64,000 bases of DNA from Engelhardtia mirabilis (GTDB lineage: Bacteria > Planctomycetota > UBA1135 > GCA-002686595): assembly GCF_007748095.1 (NCBI RefSeq), contig NZ_CP036287.1:6820001-6884000 (forward strand), read 5' to 3'. The position numbers and the translations under genes are program-made. Shown piece by piece: positions 26,501-38,895 of the stretch. Numbering within the stretch: the first letter of the stretch is position 1; each line of letters opens with the position of its first letter. A model generated the notes under the pieces. It was not told the DNA's origin. It saw only the letters and a program-made list of their open reading frames with translations, and did not search any database.

Positions 26501-28732
26501 TTGATCCAAGCCTCTACTCCTCCGCCCCTGGTGGCCCTGGCGGGTAATCCGAATACCGGCAAGACGGCGCTGTTCAACCGCCTCACGGGCGCGCGGGCCA
26601 AGGTGGGCAACTATCCGGGCATCACCGTGGATCGCCACGAAGGGCTGGTCCGGCTCGGCAGCGAAGGCCGTGTGGCGCGGCTGCTCGACGTGCCGGGCAG
26701 CTACTCCCTGTCGGCGCGTTCGGAAGAGGAACGCATCGCCGTGCGCGCCATTGCCGGGCTCGAGGGCGAGGAGCGTCCGGGGGCCGTGGTGCTGGTGCTG
26801 GACGGCACCCAACTCGGCCGCAACCTCTACTTCGCGCTGCAGGTGATCGAACTCGACCTGCCGACAGTGGTCGCAGTCAACCTGACCGACGTGCTCGCCA
26901 AGGAAGGCCGCGTCTTCGACGTGCAGCGCCTTCGGCGCGCCCTGGGCGTGCCGGTGGTGGCCCTCTCGGCGCGCAGTGGCGAGGGTGTCGACGACCTGCG
27001 CGCGGCTCTGGCGGGGGTGCTGGACGGCGAGCCCGAGGCGCGGCCCGGTTGGCGCTGGGAGCCCGGCACCGACGCCCTGCGCCGGGACGTGGACGAAGTC
27101 CACGCGGCCCTGCCCCCCACCTGGCGCGACGGGAACCCGCGTCGCGAGCGAGCCCTGGCCGTTTGGGCCCTGCTCTCCCTCGACGAGGGGGACGAGCTGC
27201 GCGGCATCGACGGACGCCTGCGCGCCGCGGCGTCGGCCGCCCACGAGCGGGCCAGCGTCGAGGGTCGCTCGATCGACGAGGAGGTCGTCGCCGGGCGCTA
27301 TGGCTGGATCGAGGAGCACACCGCTGGCGTCGTCACCGCGCGGGCATCGGCGCGTGACAGTTTCACGAGCGCGATCGACCGGGTGCTGCTCTCGCCGCTC
27401 CTGGGCTTCCCGATCTTCCTGGCCCTGATGACGATCGTCTTCCAGGCGCTCTTCGCCTGGGCCGACCCGGCCATCGGCGCGATCGAGTCGCTCTTCGCGT
27501 GGCTCGGAGGGGTGGTCGGCCCGGCCCTGCCCGAGGGCTTCCTACGCAGCTTCGTGGTCGACGGCCTGATCGCCGGCGTGGGCGGTGTGCTCGTCTTCCT
27601 GCCCCAGATTCTGCTCCTGTTCCTGTTCGTGGCGGTGATGGAGGACACGGGCTACATGGCTCGGGTGGCCTTCCTGATGGACCGCATCATGAAGGCCTGT
27701 GGCCTGCACGGGCGCGCCTTCGTGCCCATGATGAGCGGCTTCGCCTGCGCGATCCCGGCCGTGATGGCCACGCGCACCATCGAGCGCGAGCGCGACCGCC
27801 TGCTGACGATGATGGTCGTGCCGCTGATGACCTGCTCGGCGCGGCTGCCGGTCTACACCCTCTTGATCGCGGCCCTGTACCCGCCCGGCAGGGGCGATTC
27901 GTTCCAGCAGGGGCTGATCATGGCGGGCATGTACCTGTTCGCCACGGTGGTGGCCCTGATCGCGACCGCCGTGCTGAGCCGCACGGTCTTCGCGGGCGTG
28001 AACCCGCCGCTGCTGCTCGAGATGCCCGCTTACCGCATGCCCCAACTGCTCGGGGTCCTGCGCACCATGTGGGAGCGCAGCACGATCTTCGTGCGCGAGG
28101 CGGGCACGGTGATCCTGGTCGCCACGATCACCCTGTGGGCCCTGCTGAGCTTCCCGGCGGATCCCGAGCTAGGGCCCGAGCTCGCGGGACGCCTCGGCGC
28201 GGCCGAGGCGTCCGTGGACAACGCGCGGAGTGGGGCTGCACCCGATCCAGCCGCGCTCGAGTCCGCCGAACAACGCCTGGCCAAGGTCGAAGCGGAGATC
28301 TCGAGCCTGCAGCTCAACGAGAGCTACGCGGGTCGCCTGGGCCGCGGGATCGAGCCCGCGATCGCGCCCCTGGGCTTCGACTGGAAGATCGGCGTGGGCC
28401 TGATCGGCTCCTTCGCCGCGCGCGAGGTCTTCGTCAGCACCATGGCCATCGTCTACGGGCTCGAGGACGACGGCGAGGACACCGCGACTTTCCGCCAACG
28501 CCTCTCCTCCGAGAAGCGACCGGACGGCAGCAAGGTCTTCACGCCCCTGGTGTGCGTCTCGCTGATGGTCTTCTTCGCCCTGGCTGCCCAGTGCATGAGC
28601 ACCATCGCGGTGGTCAAGCGCGAGACCAAGAGCTGGCGCTGGCCCCTGTTCATGCTCAGCTACATGACCGTGCTGGCCTGGGTCGGCAGCTTCACCGTCT
28701 ACCAGGGCGGCAGGCTGCTGGGCTTCGAGTAG
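26501..28732 (+). CDS. feoB: Ferrous iron transporter FeoB
   Basis: A 743-residue protein from TTG 26501. The N-terminal GTPase has G1 GNPNTGKT, G2 GNYPGITVDR, G3 DVPGSYSL and G4 NLTD (NxxD; commonly NMxD). The guanine-dissociation-inhibitor helix region follows to about 280. The membrane part from about 300 has both Gate-type segments (GYMARVAFLMDRIMKACGLH with GRAFVPMMSGFACAIPAVMA; SFAAREVFVSTMAIVYG). A charged insert (about 555-610) separates the two halves, as in some Bacteroidetes-type FeoB. It moves Fe(II) across the inner membrane. It is in an operon with feoA; a hairpin follows at 28767-28796. Confidence 0.95.
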   Translation: MIQASTPPPLVALAGNPNTGKTALFNRLTGARAKVGNYPGITVDRHEGLVRLGSEGRVARLLDVPGSYSLSARSEEERIAVRAIAGLEGEERPGAVVLVLDGTQLGRNLYFALQVIELDLPTVVAVNLTDVLAKEGRVFDVQRLRRALGVPVVALSARSGEGVDDLRAALAGVLDGEPEARPGWRWEPGTDALRRDVDEVHAALPPTWRDGNPRRERALAVWALLSLDEGDELRGIDGRLRAAASAAHERASVEGRSIDEEVVAGRYGWIEEHTAGVVTARASARDSFTSAIDRVLLSPLLGFPIFLALMTIVFQALFAWADPAIGAIESLFAWLGGVVGPALPEGFLRSFVVDGLIAGVGGVLVFLPQILLLFLFVAVMEDTGYMARVAFLMDRIMKACGLHGRAFVPMMSGFACAIPAVMATRTIERERDRLLTMMVVPLMTCSARLPVYTLLIAALYPPGRGDSFQQGLIMAGMYLFATVVALIATAVLSRTVFAGVNPPLLLEMPAYRMPQLLGVLRTMWERSTIFVREAGTVILVATITLWALLSFPADPELGPELAGRLGAAEASVDNARSGAAPDPAALESAEQRLAKVEAEISSLQLNESYAGRLGRGIEPAIAPLGFDWKIGVGLIGSFAAREVFVSTMAIVYGLEDDGEDTATFRQRLSSEKRPDGSKVFTPLVCVSLMVFFALAAQCMSTIAVVKRETKSWRWPLFMLSYMTVLAWVGSFTVYQGGRLLGFE

Positions 28733-28766
28733 CACCGCCCGCGCGCCCCCGATCCATCTACGGACA

Positions 28767-28796
28767 GGAGCCGGCGCCGCTGCGCCCGCCGGCTCC
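28767..28796. terminator. Terminator-like hairpin after feoB
   Basis: 10-bp perfect stem GGAGCCGGCG/CGCCGGCTCC with a 10-nt loop, between convergent feoB and the DsbD-like gene; there is no T tract, so it may serve both directions weakly. Confidence 0.6.
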
Positions 28797-28837
28797 CCAT
28801 CGGGAGTCAGGCCACAGGATCGGGTGCCTACAGCCGC

Positions 28838-31348
28838 TCAGCTCCGTGCGTCTTGCAGGAACTGGGCGAATTTCTGAGCCGACATGTAGGGGCCCTCTCC
28901 CAAGCGCTCACCCGTGGCCGGGTCGACCACGACGTAGTAGGGATTGGCCACCGTGCCGGCCAGGTCTCGCTGCAGCCCCTGGATCCGGTCGATGTTGACC
29001 CGACCGTCGGTGTGCAGGCGCGCCTCGACGAAGTTGGGGACGAGTTCCGCGGCGACCGCCGCGCTGGGGAAGGTGAACTTCTCCATCTTGCGGCAGTTCA
29101 CTCATGTGTGGCCGGTGAAGTTCACCAGCAGCAACTTGCCCTCCTGCCGCGCGAGGGCGAGGGCGCCGTCGTAATCGTCCTCGACGATCGTGTGGCCCTT
29201 CTGACGCGACTCTCCTGCGCCGCTCGAGGCGCCGGAGACCTCGTTGGCGATGCTGTGGCTGTAAGGCGGCACGATCGCGGTCATGATCGGATCGAGCATG
29301 CGGCCGCTCGCGCCGTAGCCCGAGTAGGTCGCGAGTAGCACGAAGCCGAGGCCCGCCAACATGCGGATCGGGCCGATCTCGCCGCTCTCGCCCTTGAGCT
29401 TGATGAAGCCCAGGACGAAGGCTCCCGCCACCGCGAAGATCGCCATCCACAGGGCCAGGAACAGCTCGCGCGAGAGCACGTTCAGACCCCAGACCAGGTC
29501 GGCGTTGGAGAAGAACTTGAACGCCGCGGCGAGCTCGACGAACCCCAGGGCGACCTTGAGCGTGCCCATCCAAGCGCCGCTCTTGGGGATCGACGCCAGG
29601 CGGCCGGGGAGCAGCGACAGGAACACGAAGGGCAGGGCGATGGTCAGCCCGAAGACCGCCATGCCGATCACCACGCGCCCCACGCCGCCCCCGCCGGTCG
29701 CGCCCACCGACAGGAGGCTGGCCACGAAGGGCGCGGTGCAGGTGAAGCTGGTGATCACCAGGGTCGCGCCCATCAGGAACACGCCGATCAGCCCGCCCTT
29801 GGTGGAGGCCTTGCCGGCGGCGTCCATCAGGAACCGCGGGGGGTTCATGTTGATCGCGCCGAACAGCACCAGGGCGAAGTAGAAGAACAGCAGGCCGATG
29901 ATCGTGTTGAAGATCGGGTCCGTGGCCAGGGTGATGATCGGACCGCCGACCACCACGCCGATGAACACGAAGATGCCCACGATCCCGGCCCCGTAGGCGA
30001 GGGCCAGGGGCAGGACCTTGCCGCCCCGCGCATCAGCCTGCTTCGTGAAGAAGCTGATCGTGATCGGGATCATCGGGTAGGTGCACGGCATCAGGAGCGT
30101 GAACAGGCCCCAGAAGATCGCCAGGCCGAGGAAGGCCACGAGGCCGTCGTCGGGCGCTTGCTCGGGCGCCCCATCGGCGTCCGTGGGGCGGTCGCTCGCG
30201 GGGCTGCTCTCCGCGGCATCGCCGCTGGCGGAGCTGTCCGTGCCCGTGGGCGACTTCGCGGTCGCACGGGTCTGCAGCGCTGCGAACCCGGCGAAGAGCT
30301 CGTCCGAGCCCGCACCCGAGCCCCGGACCGTTGCCGCGAATGGCATGCAAACGCCGTCCTCCTCGCAGGTCAGGCCGTCGAGGGTGACCGTCACGTCTCC
30401 GGGCGCCGGGACGGACCTCCCCACGTCGACGTGCCCCTCGATCAGCACGACCACCTGGCCCTCGTGACCCAGGATCCAGGTGTCGCGGCCGCCGTCGCCG
30501 AGGCCGGGCTGTTCGAAGCGATGGGGCTCGGGGAAGACCGGCGCGCTCCACTCGACCCCCGGCGCCTCGATCTCGACCTTGGTCGGCTTGCCGACCGCGT
30601 CGGGCTGTCCCAGCTCGGTGTGGTAGAGGTGCCAGCCGTCCGCGATGTCGAGCACCAGCACCGCGCGCACCGAATCGTCGCCCGCGCTGCGAACGGAGAG
30701 CTGCGCCGCGACGATCTCGTCGTCGTCCGCGCCGCCGAGGCCGTCGAAGAAGCTGTCGAGGTCGAAGTCGTCCTCCTCCTCGACCTGGGCCTGGGGCGCC
30801 GCTGCGAGGAAGTCGGCGAAGTAGTTGTCAGGGCCGGCACCAGCGCCCGCGACGGTCTCGTTGTAGGGGATGCAAACCCCGTCGTCCTCGCAGGTCAGGC
30901 CCTTCAGCCGAGCGGTGACACCGGAGGGCAAGAGGCTCGCCGCGGGGTCGGCCAACACCCCGTCGACCTTCACCACCAGCTGGTCCGCGTGACCCTGGAT
31001 GTAGGTGTCGCCGCCGTCCTCGCCCAGCCCGGCCTGGACGTAGCGGTGGGGCGTCGGGAACACCGGCGCGTCCCACGTGACCCCGGCGGCCTCGAGGGTC
31101 ACCGTCGTCGGCATGCCGATCGCGTCCGGCGGGCCCAGGTCATCGTGGTAGAGGTGCCAGCCGGGATCGATCTCGAAGCGGACCACCGCGCGCACGCGCT
31201 CGCCCTCGCTGCGCACCCAGAGGGTCGCCTGTGCCTTCTGGTCGCCGCCCAGGCCGAATTGGGCTGCCGCTTCGGCTTCCGGAGACAGCAGAGTCAAGAG
31301 CGACAGCAGCACCAGCGGCACCGTCGCGAGGAGGCGGTTGAATGTCAT
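28838..31348 (-). CDS. DsbD-like thiol-disulfide transporter, selenoprotein (Sec749 by in-frame TGA)
   Basis: One 836-residue gene read through TGA 29104-29102. Signal peptide; two tandem DsbD-alpha-like domains (about 30-170 and 210-350), each with its own Cys pair (GLTCEDDGVCIPY, GLTCEEDGVCMPF); low-complexity linker; a membrane domain (about 400-720) with CTYPMIPITISFF and FTCTAPFVASLLS, the DsbD cysteines; then a thioredoxin domain whose active site is NFTGHT-TGA-VNCRKMEKF. The family has Cys at that place (NFTGxxCxNCR), so TGA encodes selenocysteine in a UxxC motif. The frame continues for 87 good thioredoxin-fold residues (PNFVEARLHTD, NPYYVVVDPATGE). A hairpin fitting a bacterial SECIS starts directly after the TGA. 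It carries electrons from cytoplasm to periplasm. A standard caller would split it into 748- and 87-residue pieces. Confidence 0.88.
29073..29101 (-). promoter_or_regulatory. SECIS-like hairpin of the DsbD-like gene
   Basis: Immediately 3' of the TGA (29104-29102) the mRNA reads GUGAACU, a 15-nt loop, then AGUUCAC: a perfect 7-bp stem (29101-29095 with 29079-29073). Two extra C-G pairs can narrow the loop to 7 nt (GCAAGAU) containing a G. The loop G is 11-15 nt after UGA, at the short end for known bacterial SECIS elements. Confidence 0.65.
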
Positions 31349-31550
31349 CGATCGATTCGCGGGCCGGGGGGATTGGCTCGTCCGAGTACGGGCGCTGCGA
31401 GCGCCTGGGACGGCCGGCCTCGGATCGGGGATTCTACGACCCTCGCGGGGACATGACCGGCCGGAGACGGGCCCCGGACCCGCGCCGCGCGCGATGGCGT
31501 TAGGCTCCCACTCGGCCCCTGGTCCACGCTCCCGACTCCGGAGACTCCCG

Positions 31551-32171
31551 ATGAACCGCCGATCTCAGATCCTGCTCGCCGCCGGCATCGCAGCGGCCCT
31601 CCTGCGCCCCGCGCCGACGGTCCTGGCGCCCGCGAATTTCGGCGTCGGCCTGCGGGAAGCTCAGGTGGACCAGGAGAACCCGCCCGAGGATCCCCCCGGG
31701 CTGCTCGGCGTTCGCGCGCGGCTGCGCCGCAAGCTGACCGAGGGTCTGCCGGGCAACTGGCAACTGACCCGTTTCGACCACGTGGTCAACGACCTCTCGA
31801 ACGCCCCGGTCTACGGCTACATGACGATCGAGAAGGTGGGCTACCTGACGCTGATCGTCCACGCGCGCGAGCCCGAGCCGAACCTCTTCGACGGGGGCCT
31901 GCGGGTGCAGGCCGGCGTGCACCACTGGCGCCTGACCGACGACGGCGTGCTGCAGACCTCGTCGATCCTGGCCCACAGCAACTTCTCCTCCCAGCTCGAG
32001 CTCGAGGCGGTCTACACCCCGCGCGAGTACGCGGTGTCGCTCGAGGGCGACATCCTGATCCTGCGCCGTCCGGACGGGTCGGAGCTCACGTTCGAGCGCT
32101 TGCAGGCCGCCGTGTTCCCGGAGGAGGCCGCGCGCCGAATCGATCAGATCCGCGAGTTCCGCGACGGTTGA
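31551..32171 (+). CDS. Exported protein of unknown function
   Basis: A 206-residue protein. ATG 31551 follows a GGAG site. N-terminus MNRRSQILLAAGIAAALLRP is a signal or membrane anchor. Then an Arg-rich helical piece (GLLGVRARLRRKLTEGLPGN) and a beta-rich domain with aromatic strands (WQLTRFDHVVNDLSNAPVYG, YMTIEKVGYLTLIVHAR, VHHWRLTDDGVLQTSSILAH), ending in a short helix. No family is recognised; the beta part resembles a small lipocalin-like or META-like fold by pattern only. Convergent with murJ. Confidence 0.65.
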   Translation: MNRRSQILLAAGIAAALLRPAPTVLAPANFGVGLREAQVDQENPPEDPPGLLGVRARLRRKLTEGLPGNWQLTRFDHVVNDLSNAPVYGYMTIEKVGYLTLIVHAREPEPNLFDGGLRVQAGVHHWRLTDDGVLQTSSILAHSNFSSQLELEAVYTPREYAVSLEGDILILRRPDGSELTFERLQAAVFPEEAARRIDQIREFRDG

Positions 32172-32178
32172 GGGGTCC

Positions 32179-33840
32179 TCAGCGGCGCGAGTGGAGGCGG
32201 CTCGCGATGAGGCCCCACTCGGGCAGGGCCAGGGCGCGCGCGGCGGCGGCGAAGACCAGGGCGCCGGCGGCCACGCCCAGGCCGAGGCGCAGCCAGGTCA
32301 AGGGGCCGCCGCCGTCGTTCAGGGGCGCAGTCGCGAGCGCCGCGGCCCAGGCGGCGGAGCCGGACAAGGCCGCTGCGAGCGTGATTCGCACCAGGCGTCG
32401 GGTCAGTCCGGCCTGGGCCGCCGGCAGACCCAGGCCGCGTGTCAGGCCGGGCTGAAGCGCCAAGAGGTTGCCCCAAGCCGTGATCGCCGTGGCCAAGGCC
32501 AAGCCGTCCACGTCCATCCCGGCAAAGCGCAGGAAGACGAAGTTCAGCACCGTGTTCGCGACCAGCGCTGCGATCGAGATGCGAACCGGCGTCCGCAGGT
32601 CGCCGCGGGCGTAGTAGACGCGGCTGGTCAGGCCGACCGCACCGGCGGCGGGCAGGGCCGCCGCCAGGTAGGCCAAGGCGTGGGCCACGCGGGCGGCGCC
32701 GTTCGCATCGAATTGGCCGTGCTCGAACAGGGCCGAGCTGATCGGAAGGGCCAGGGCCGCCAGGCCGGCGGCGGCGGGCAGGGCCAGGAAGGCCACCGCG
32801 AGTTGGGTGCGGTCGTGCAGGGAGCGCAGCTCGCCCAGGCGGTTCAGGTGACCGAGCGCCTTGAGCGAGGGGAAGACCGACGACGTGGCCGCGATGGCGA
32901 TCAGGGCCAGGGGGAACTGCTGCACCCGGTTGGCCAGGTAGTGGGCGGTCGGTCCGCCGTCGGCCGCGATCAGGGCCTCGGCCATCAGGCCGTCGATCAT
33001 CACGTTGATCTGGTAGGCGGCGGCGCCGAGGGCGAAGGGCGCGCTGGCCGAAAGGACGGCGATCCCGGCGCGGGCTGCGGCGACCGGCGGGCGCTCGCCG
33101 GGGAGGCTGCCGACCAGGCCCATGCGGCGCAGGGCCGGGAGCTGGATCGCGAGCTGGGCCAGGCCCGACAGGACGACTCCGCCGGCGAGCAGTCGCGCCT
33201 GGGTCAGGTGGTCGTCGCCGGCGTGCTGCCAGTCGATCCAGGCCAGGGTCGCGATCCAGACCACGTTCATGGCCACGGGAGCGAGGGCCGGACCGAGGAA
33301 CTCGCCGCGCACCTGCAGGGCTCCGGCGCACAGGGCCGCGACGCAGACCAGCACCAGGAAGGGCAGCACGCGCACGGTCAGCTCGATCACGGCCTCGGAG
33401 CCCGGCGGCGGTCCGAAGAGGCCGGACTCAGCGAGCCCCGGCGCGAACAGGCCGATGGCCATTCCGACGGCGCACAGGCCCACCAGGATCAAGGTCGTGA
33501 CCCGCAGGGTCGCGCGGAACAGGGCCCGTCCGGCCAGGTCGCCGTGCTCGGCGTCCGCCTCGGTCATCGCCGCCTGGAGCGAGGTCGACAGGGCGCCCTC
33601 GCCGAAGAAGCGGCGGAACAGGTTGGGGACCCGCCAGGCGGTCAGGAAGGCGTCGTAGATGGGCGAGGTGGCCCCGAACAGGATCGCGGACTGGACCTCG
33701 CGCACGAAGCCCAGGAGGCGACTTGCCAGGGTCAGACCGGACACCAGGAAGGTCCGACGCACGAGCCCCTTGTGGCGATCGACGACGTGGGCTGAGCCCT
33801 CCACGGGGGCGTCGTCTCGAGGGGTCTGGTTGGTGCTCAC
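32179..33840 (-). CDS. murJ: Lipid II flippase MurJ
   Basis: A 553-residue MOP/MATE-type membrane protein from GTG 33840 (another in-frame GTG lies at 33876). N-terminal block TFLVSGLTLASRLLGFVREV, then APIYDAFLTAWRVPNLFRRF-like sequence and GEGALSTSLQAAMTEA, which define MviN/MurJ; about 14 hydrophobic segments follow. It flips the peptidoglycan precursor lipid II to the outer face of the inner membrane. The start overlaps a possible 18-codon leader frame (33893-33837) in a GTGA, and a hairpin lies just upstream. Confidence 0.92.
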   Translation of the reverse strand: MSTNQTPRDDAPVEGSAHVVDRHKGLVRRTFLVSGLTLASRLLGFVREVQSAILFGATSPIYDAFLTAWRVPNLFRRFFGEGALSTSLQAAMTEADAEHGDLAGRALFRATLRVTTLILVGLCAVGMAIGLFAPGLAESGLFGPPPGSEAVIELTVRVLPFLVLVCVAALCAGALQVRGEFLGPALAPVAMNVVWIATLAWIDWQHAGDDHLTQARLLAGGVVLSGLAQLAIQLPALRRMGLVGSLPGERPPVAAARAGIAVLSASAPFALGAAAYQINVMIDGLMAEALIAADGGPTAHYLANRVQQFPLALIAIAATSSVFPSLKALGHLNRLGELRSLHDRTQLAVAFLALPAAAGLAALALPISSALFEHGQFDANGAARVAHALAYLAAALPAAGAVGLTSRVYYARGDLRTPVRISIAALVANTVLNFVFLRFAGMDVDGLALATAITAWGNLLALQPGLTRGLGLPAAQAGLTRRLVRITLAAALSGSAAWAAALATAPLNDGGGPLTWLRLGLGVAAGALVFAAAARALALPEWGLIASRLHSRR

Positions 33841-33893
33841 GGGTTCCGAGCGATGCGGCTCGATGCGGAGTCGCACGCTTGGTTGTCGTTCAT
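33837..33893 (-). CDS. Possible 18-residue leader frame before murJ
   Basis: ATG 33893 to TGA 33839-33837 encodes MNDNQACDSASSRIARNP. The TGA overlaps the murJ GTG (GTGA), the coupling used several times elsewhere in the window, and an AGGAGGTG lies about 17 nt before the ATG inside a hairpin. No protein evidence; it may be chance. Confidence 0.25.
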   Translation of the reverse strand: MNDNQACDSASSRIARNP

Positions 33894-33936
33894 CAACCCG
33901 CAGGAGTGCGGCACCTCCTGGTTGATGAACAACAAC
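33882..33936 (-). repeat. Imperfect hairpin upstream of murJ
   Basis: GTTGTCGTTCATCAACC-CGC-AGGAG (33882-33905) pairs with CTCCTGGTTGATGAACAACAAC (33915-33936) with one mismatch and a 3-nt bulge. It lies between the yqeY stop and murJ on the same strand, so it may be a terminator/attenuator or may mask the AGGAGG sequence. Confidence 0.55.
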
Positions 33937-33957
33937 GAATTGTGCGACCCCGTATCG

Positions 33958-34397
33958 CTAGCCGATCAGTTCACTCGCAAAGCGGTTGACGAGCTTGCCG
34001 TCGACCTTGCCCTTGTGGGCGGCCATGACGGCCTTCATCAGCTTGCCGATGTCCTTCTTGTCGGCGATGCCGAGCTCGGCGATCAGGGTCCGCACGACCT
34101 CGCGGGTCTCGTCCTCGGTGAGCTGCTGGGGTAGGTAACCGGCGAGGACCTGGGCCTCGGCGCGCTCCTTCTGGGCCAGCTCCGGGCGGCCGCCCTTGTC
34201 GTACTCGAGGGCACTGTCCTCGCGCGACTTGACCGACTTGGCCAGGACCGCCACGACCTCGTCGTCGCCGAGGTCCTGGCCGAGCTCGATGCGTCGGTTC
34301 TTGAGGGCGGCGATCACCATGCGGAGGGTGTCCCGGGTCAGGACGTCCTTGGCCCGCATGGCGGTCTTCAGGTCCGCGTCGATCCGCTCCTGGAGCG

Positions 34398-34401
<4 letters not shown>
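33958..34401 (-). CDS. YqeY/GatB-tail family protein
   Basis: A 147-residue protein, the usual YqeY size. It has the family pattern: RIDADLKTAMRAKDVLTRDT with LRMVIAALKNRRIELGQDL, RPELAQKERAEAQVLAGYLP and the C-terminal GKLMKAVMAAHKGKVDGKLV. The fold is the tRNA-binding tail of GatB/GatE; YqeY proteins probably bind tRNA but have no proven enzymatic role. GTG start overlaps the gyrA stop in a GTGA (translational coupling). Confidence 0.9.
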
Positions 34402-37040
<2,639 letters not shown>

Positions 37041-37295
37041 CGGAGGGCGTTCGTGGGGGCGGGACGAGCCGCGTATCCTCGCCTATCGGGACTCCCAAGG
37101 CCAACACTCAGCGGGGCCGCAAATCGCTTCGGGAAAAGGAGTTGGGGCCTCGGCAAGGGTCGTGTGGGCGGCATCCCGCGAGATGCCTGAAACCACCGCG
37201 GTGGGGCGGACGCTCACGGGTCGCATAGCCCCTTCACCGGTCGCCGATCCGAAATCCGGATCGGGGCCGCGAGGGCCCCCATTGAGACCTTCGCC

Positions 37296-38783
37296 ATGCC
37301 TCAAATCCGTCCCCGAGTTGCCTCCGTGGTGGTCGGGAGCTCCCTGCTCCTCGGACCCGCATTCCTCGGCTTCCTGGCCCTCGGCCCGGGAACTTCCGCC
37401 ACGGCTGCCGGACCGCCGACGACGATTGTCGACGCCAGCCGCGAGCTGTTCATCACCGATGTACGAGTGGTCGATGCCCCCGGCCATACCGACGCCGGAG
37501 GCGACTGGCACTTCGGGACGATGATGGAGCGCCTGGCTGGAAGCGTTCCGGTCGACGAGTTCGTCACCGATTGGGTGCAGACTTGGTTCTCGCCGCAGAT
37601 GGTGAACGGCTTCCCGGTCTTCACCTCGCAACACAGAGCTTCGCTGCTGACCTTCGCGTCGGCCTGGGCCGGTCTCGGACTCACACCGACGGGTCACTTG
37701 GACCCGGACGTGGCGCCCTTCCGATTGCTCGCCATCGTCAATCGGCCGGACCTCTTGAAGGTCGATGGCGGACAGGTTGAATCCGCGGGCGAGATGCGCT
37801 TCGTGTTCGGGGCCTACAATCCCGAGAACTCGGAGCAGATCCGCAACTTGACCGTGATCTTCGAGTTCAAGGTTCCGGCCGAGAGCTGCGCGGACGTGAC
37901 CGCTTGGCATCAGCGCTGGCACGACCTCGCCGACCACCAGATCGGAACCGTCGACTACCTGACGGAACTGTCCCAGATGACCCGGGATGTCGTCCTGCCC
38001 GATCCGACCTCGGGCTTGCCCAATGAGAGCCACATCGGCCAGGTGCGGACGAACAACTTCATGAGCGTGACCTTCTGGGAGCTACGCGAGTTCAACATCG
38101 ATCCCGTCGCGGGCTCGTCGAACCTCGGTCGCCTGATCAACGTCACGACCAAGCAGACGCCCCATTTCGAGTACTTGGACGACCCGGACCCGAGCAACCC
38201 TGCGGCGCCGTCGCGCGACGTCTTGCGCGAGTTTCTGGATACGAACGCGTCTCAGATCGACAACGGGATCCACGTCGTGCCCGACTCGTTTGCGTCGACG
38301 GTTGCGGGTCAAACCGTGAGCTTCCAGACCGGTCGCGCCGAGAATTCGGAGTTCCACCCCCTTCCGCCCGGCCTTCCGTTCTCCACGGCGCCTGGAACCA
38401 GATGGTGGACAGAGACCTACGGTGACTCCGGGACGACCGCCTCGAACTTGCAGAGACGCCACATGTTCGCCCTTCAGACCTGCGCGGGGTGCCACCGAGA
38501 GGAAACCAAGACCGGGTTTCAAATGGTCGCGCCGAGGAAGCATGGCGTGGAGTCCGTGGTGTCGACGTTCATCACCGGCGGGGGAGCCGCCTTCCCAGAT
38601 GTCTTCGACCCAAACCCTTCCAATCCCACGGTCGTGCACGGTCCCTTCAACGATCTCGCGAACCGAGAGCTGCAGTTCATCCGCATCCTCGAGCTCGACT
38701 GCTCCAGCCCCGCCGAAGGCGGCCTGACGCCCGTCGGGGTGCTCGAGGACGTCGCGGCTTCGATCGGGACGCGGGTGCACTGA
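37296..38783 (+). CDS. Exported single-haem c-type protein, unknown role
   Basis: A 495-residue protein with signal peptide (VVVGSSLLLGPAFLGFLALG). The body has repeated aromatic/Asn blocks (LFITDVRVVDAPGHTDAGG, RLLAIVNRPDLLKVDGG, AGEMRFVFGAYNPENSEQIR, MSVTFWELREFNID). One haem site, CAGCH, lies near residue 395 (MFALQTCAGCHREETKTGF). Proteins of this layout occur in planctomycetes and myxobacteria without assigned function. A strong terminator follows at 38868-38895. Codon bias is weaker than in neighbouring genes. Confidence 0.7.
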   Translation: MPQIRPRVASVVVGSSLLLGPAFLGFLALGPGTSATAAGPPTTIVDASRELFITDVRVVDAPGHTDAGGDWHFGTMMERLAGSVPVDEFVTDWVQTWFSPQMVNGFPVFTSQHRASLLTFASAWAGLGLTPTGHLDPDVAPFRLLAIVNRPDLLKVDGGQVESAGEMRFVFGAYNPENSEQIRNLTVIFEFKVPAESCADVTAWHQRWHDLADHQIGTVDYLTELSQMTRDVVLPDPTSGLPNESHIGQVRTNNFMSVTFWELREFNIDPVAGSSNLGRLINVTTKQTPHFEYLDDPDPSNPAAPSRDVLREFLDTNASQIDNGIHVVPDSFASTVAGQTVSFQTGRAENSEFHPLPPGLPFSTAPGTRWWTETYGDSGTTASNLQRRHMFALQTCAGCHREETKTGFQMVAPRKHGVESVVSTFITGGGAAFPDVFDPNPSNPTVVHGPFNDLANRELQFIRILELDCSSPAEGGLTPVGVLEDVAASIGTRVH

Positions 38784-38867
38784 GCCGATCGAGGCCGCCG
38801 CTTGCGCGCAAATGCGAACAAGTGGCATCGAATCCGGCTCCGCGGGAGACCACTCGGGAGCTAGCTT

Positions 38868-38895
38868 GGGGGAGCGGCGCGCGCGCCGCTCCCCC
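38868..38895 (+). terminator. Rho-independent terminator
   Basis: A 28-nt perfect palindrome (GGGGGAGCGGCGCG and its complement) followed by GCTTCGTTTCG, 84 nt after the stop of the haem protein gene. Confidence 0.75.

Noticed and set aside
29102..29104. Treating TGA in the DsbD-like gene as a true stop or a sequencing error
   Set aside because: A stop would end the protein within its active site, the frame continues perfectly, and a hairpin follows; an error is possible but a second independent TGA-Cys case in the window makes selenocysteine the better reading.
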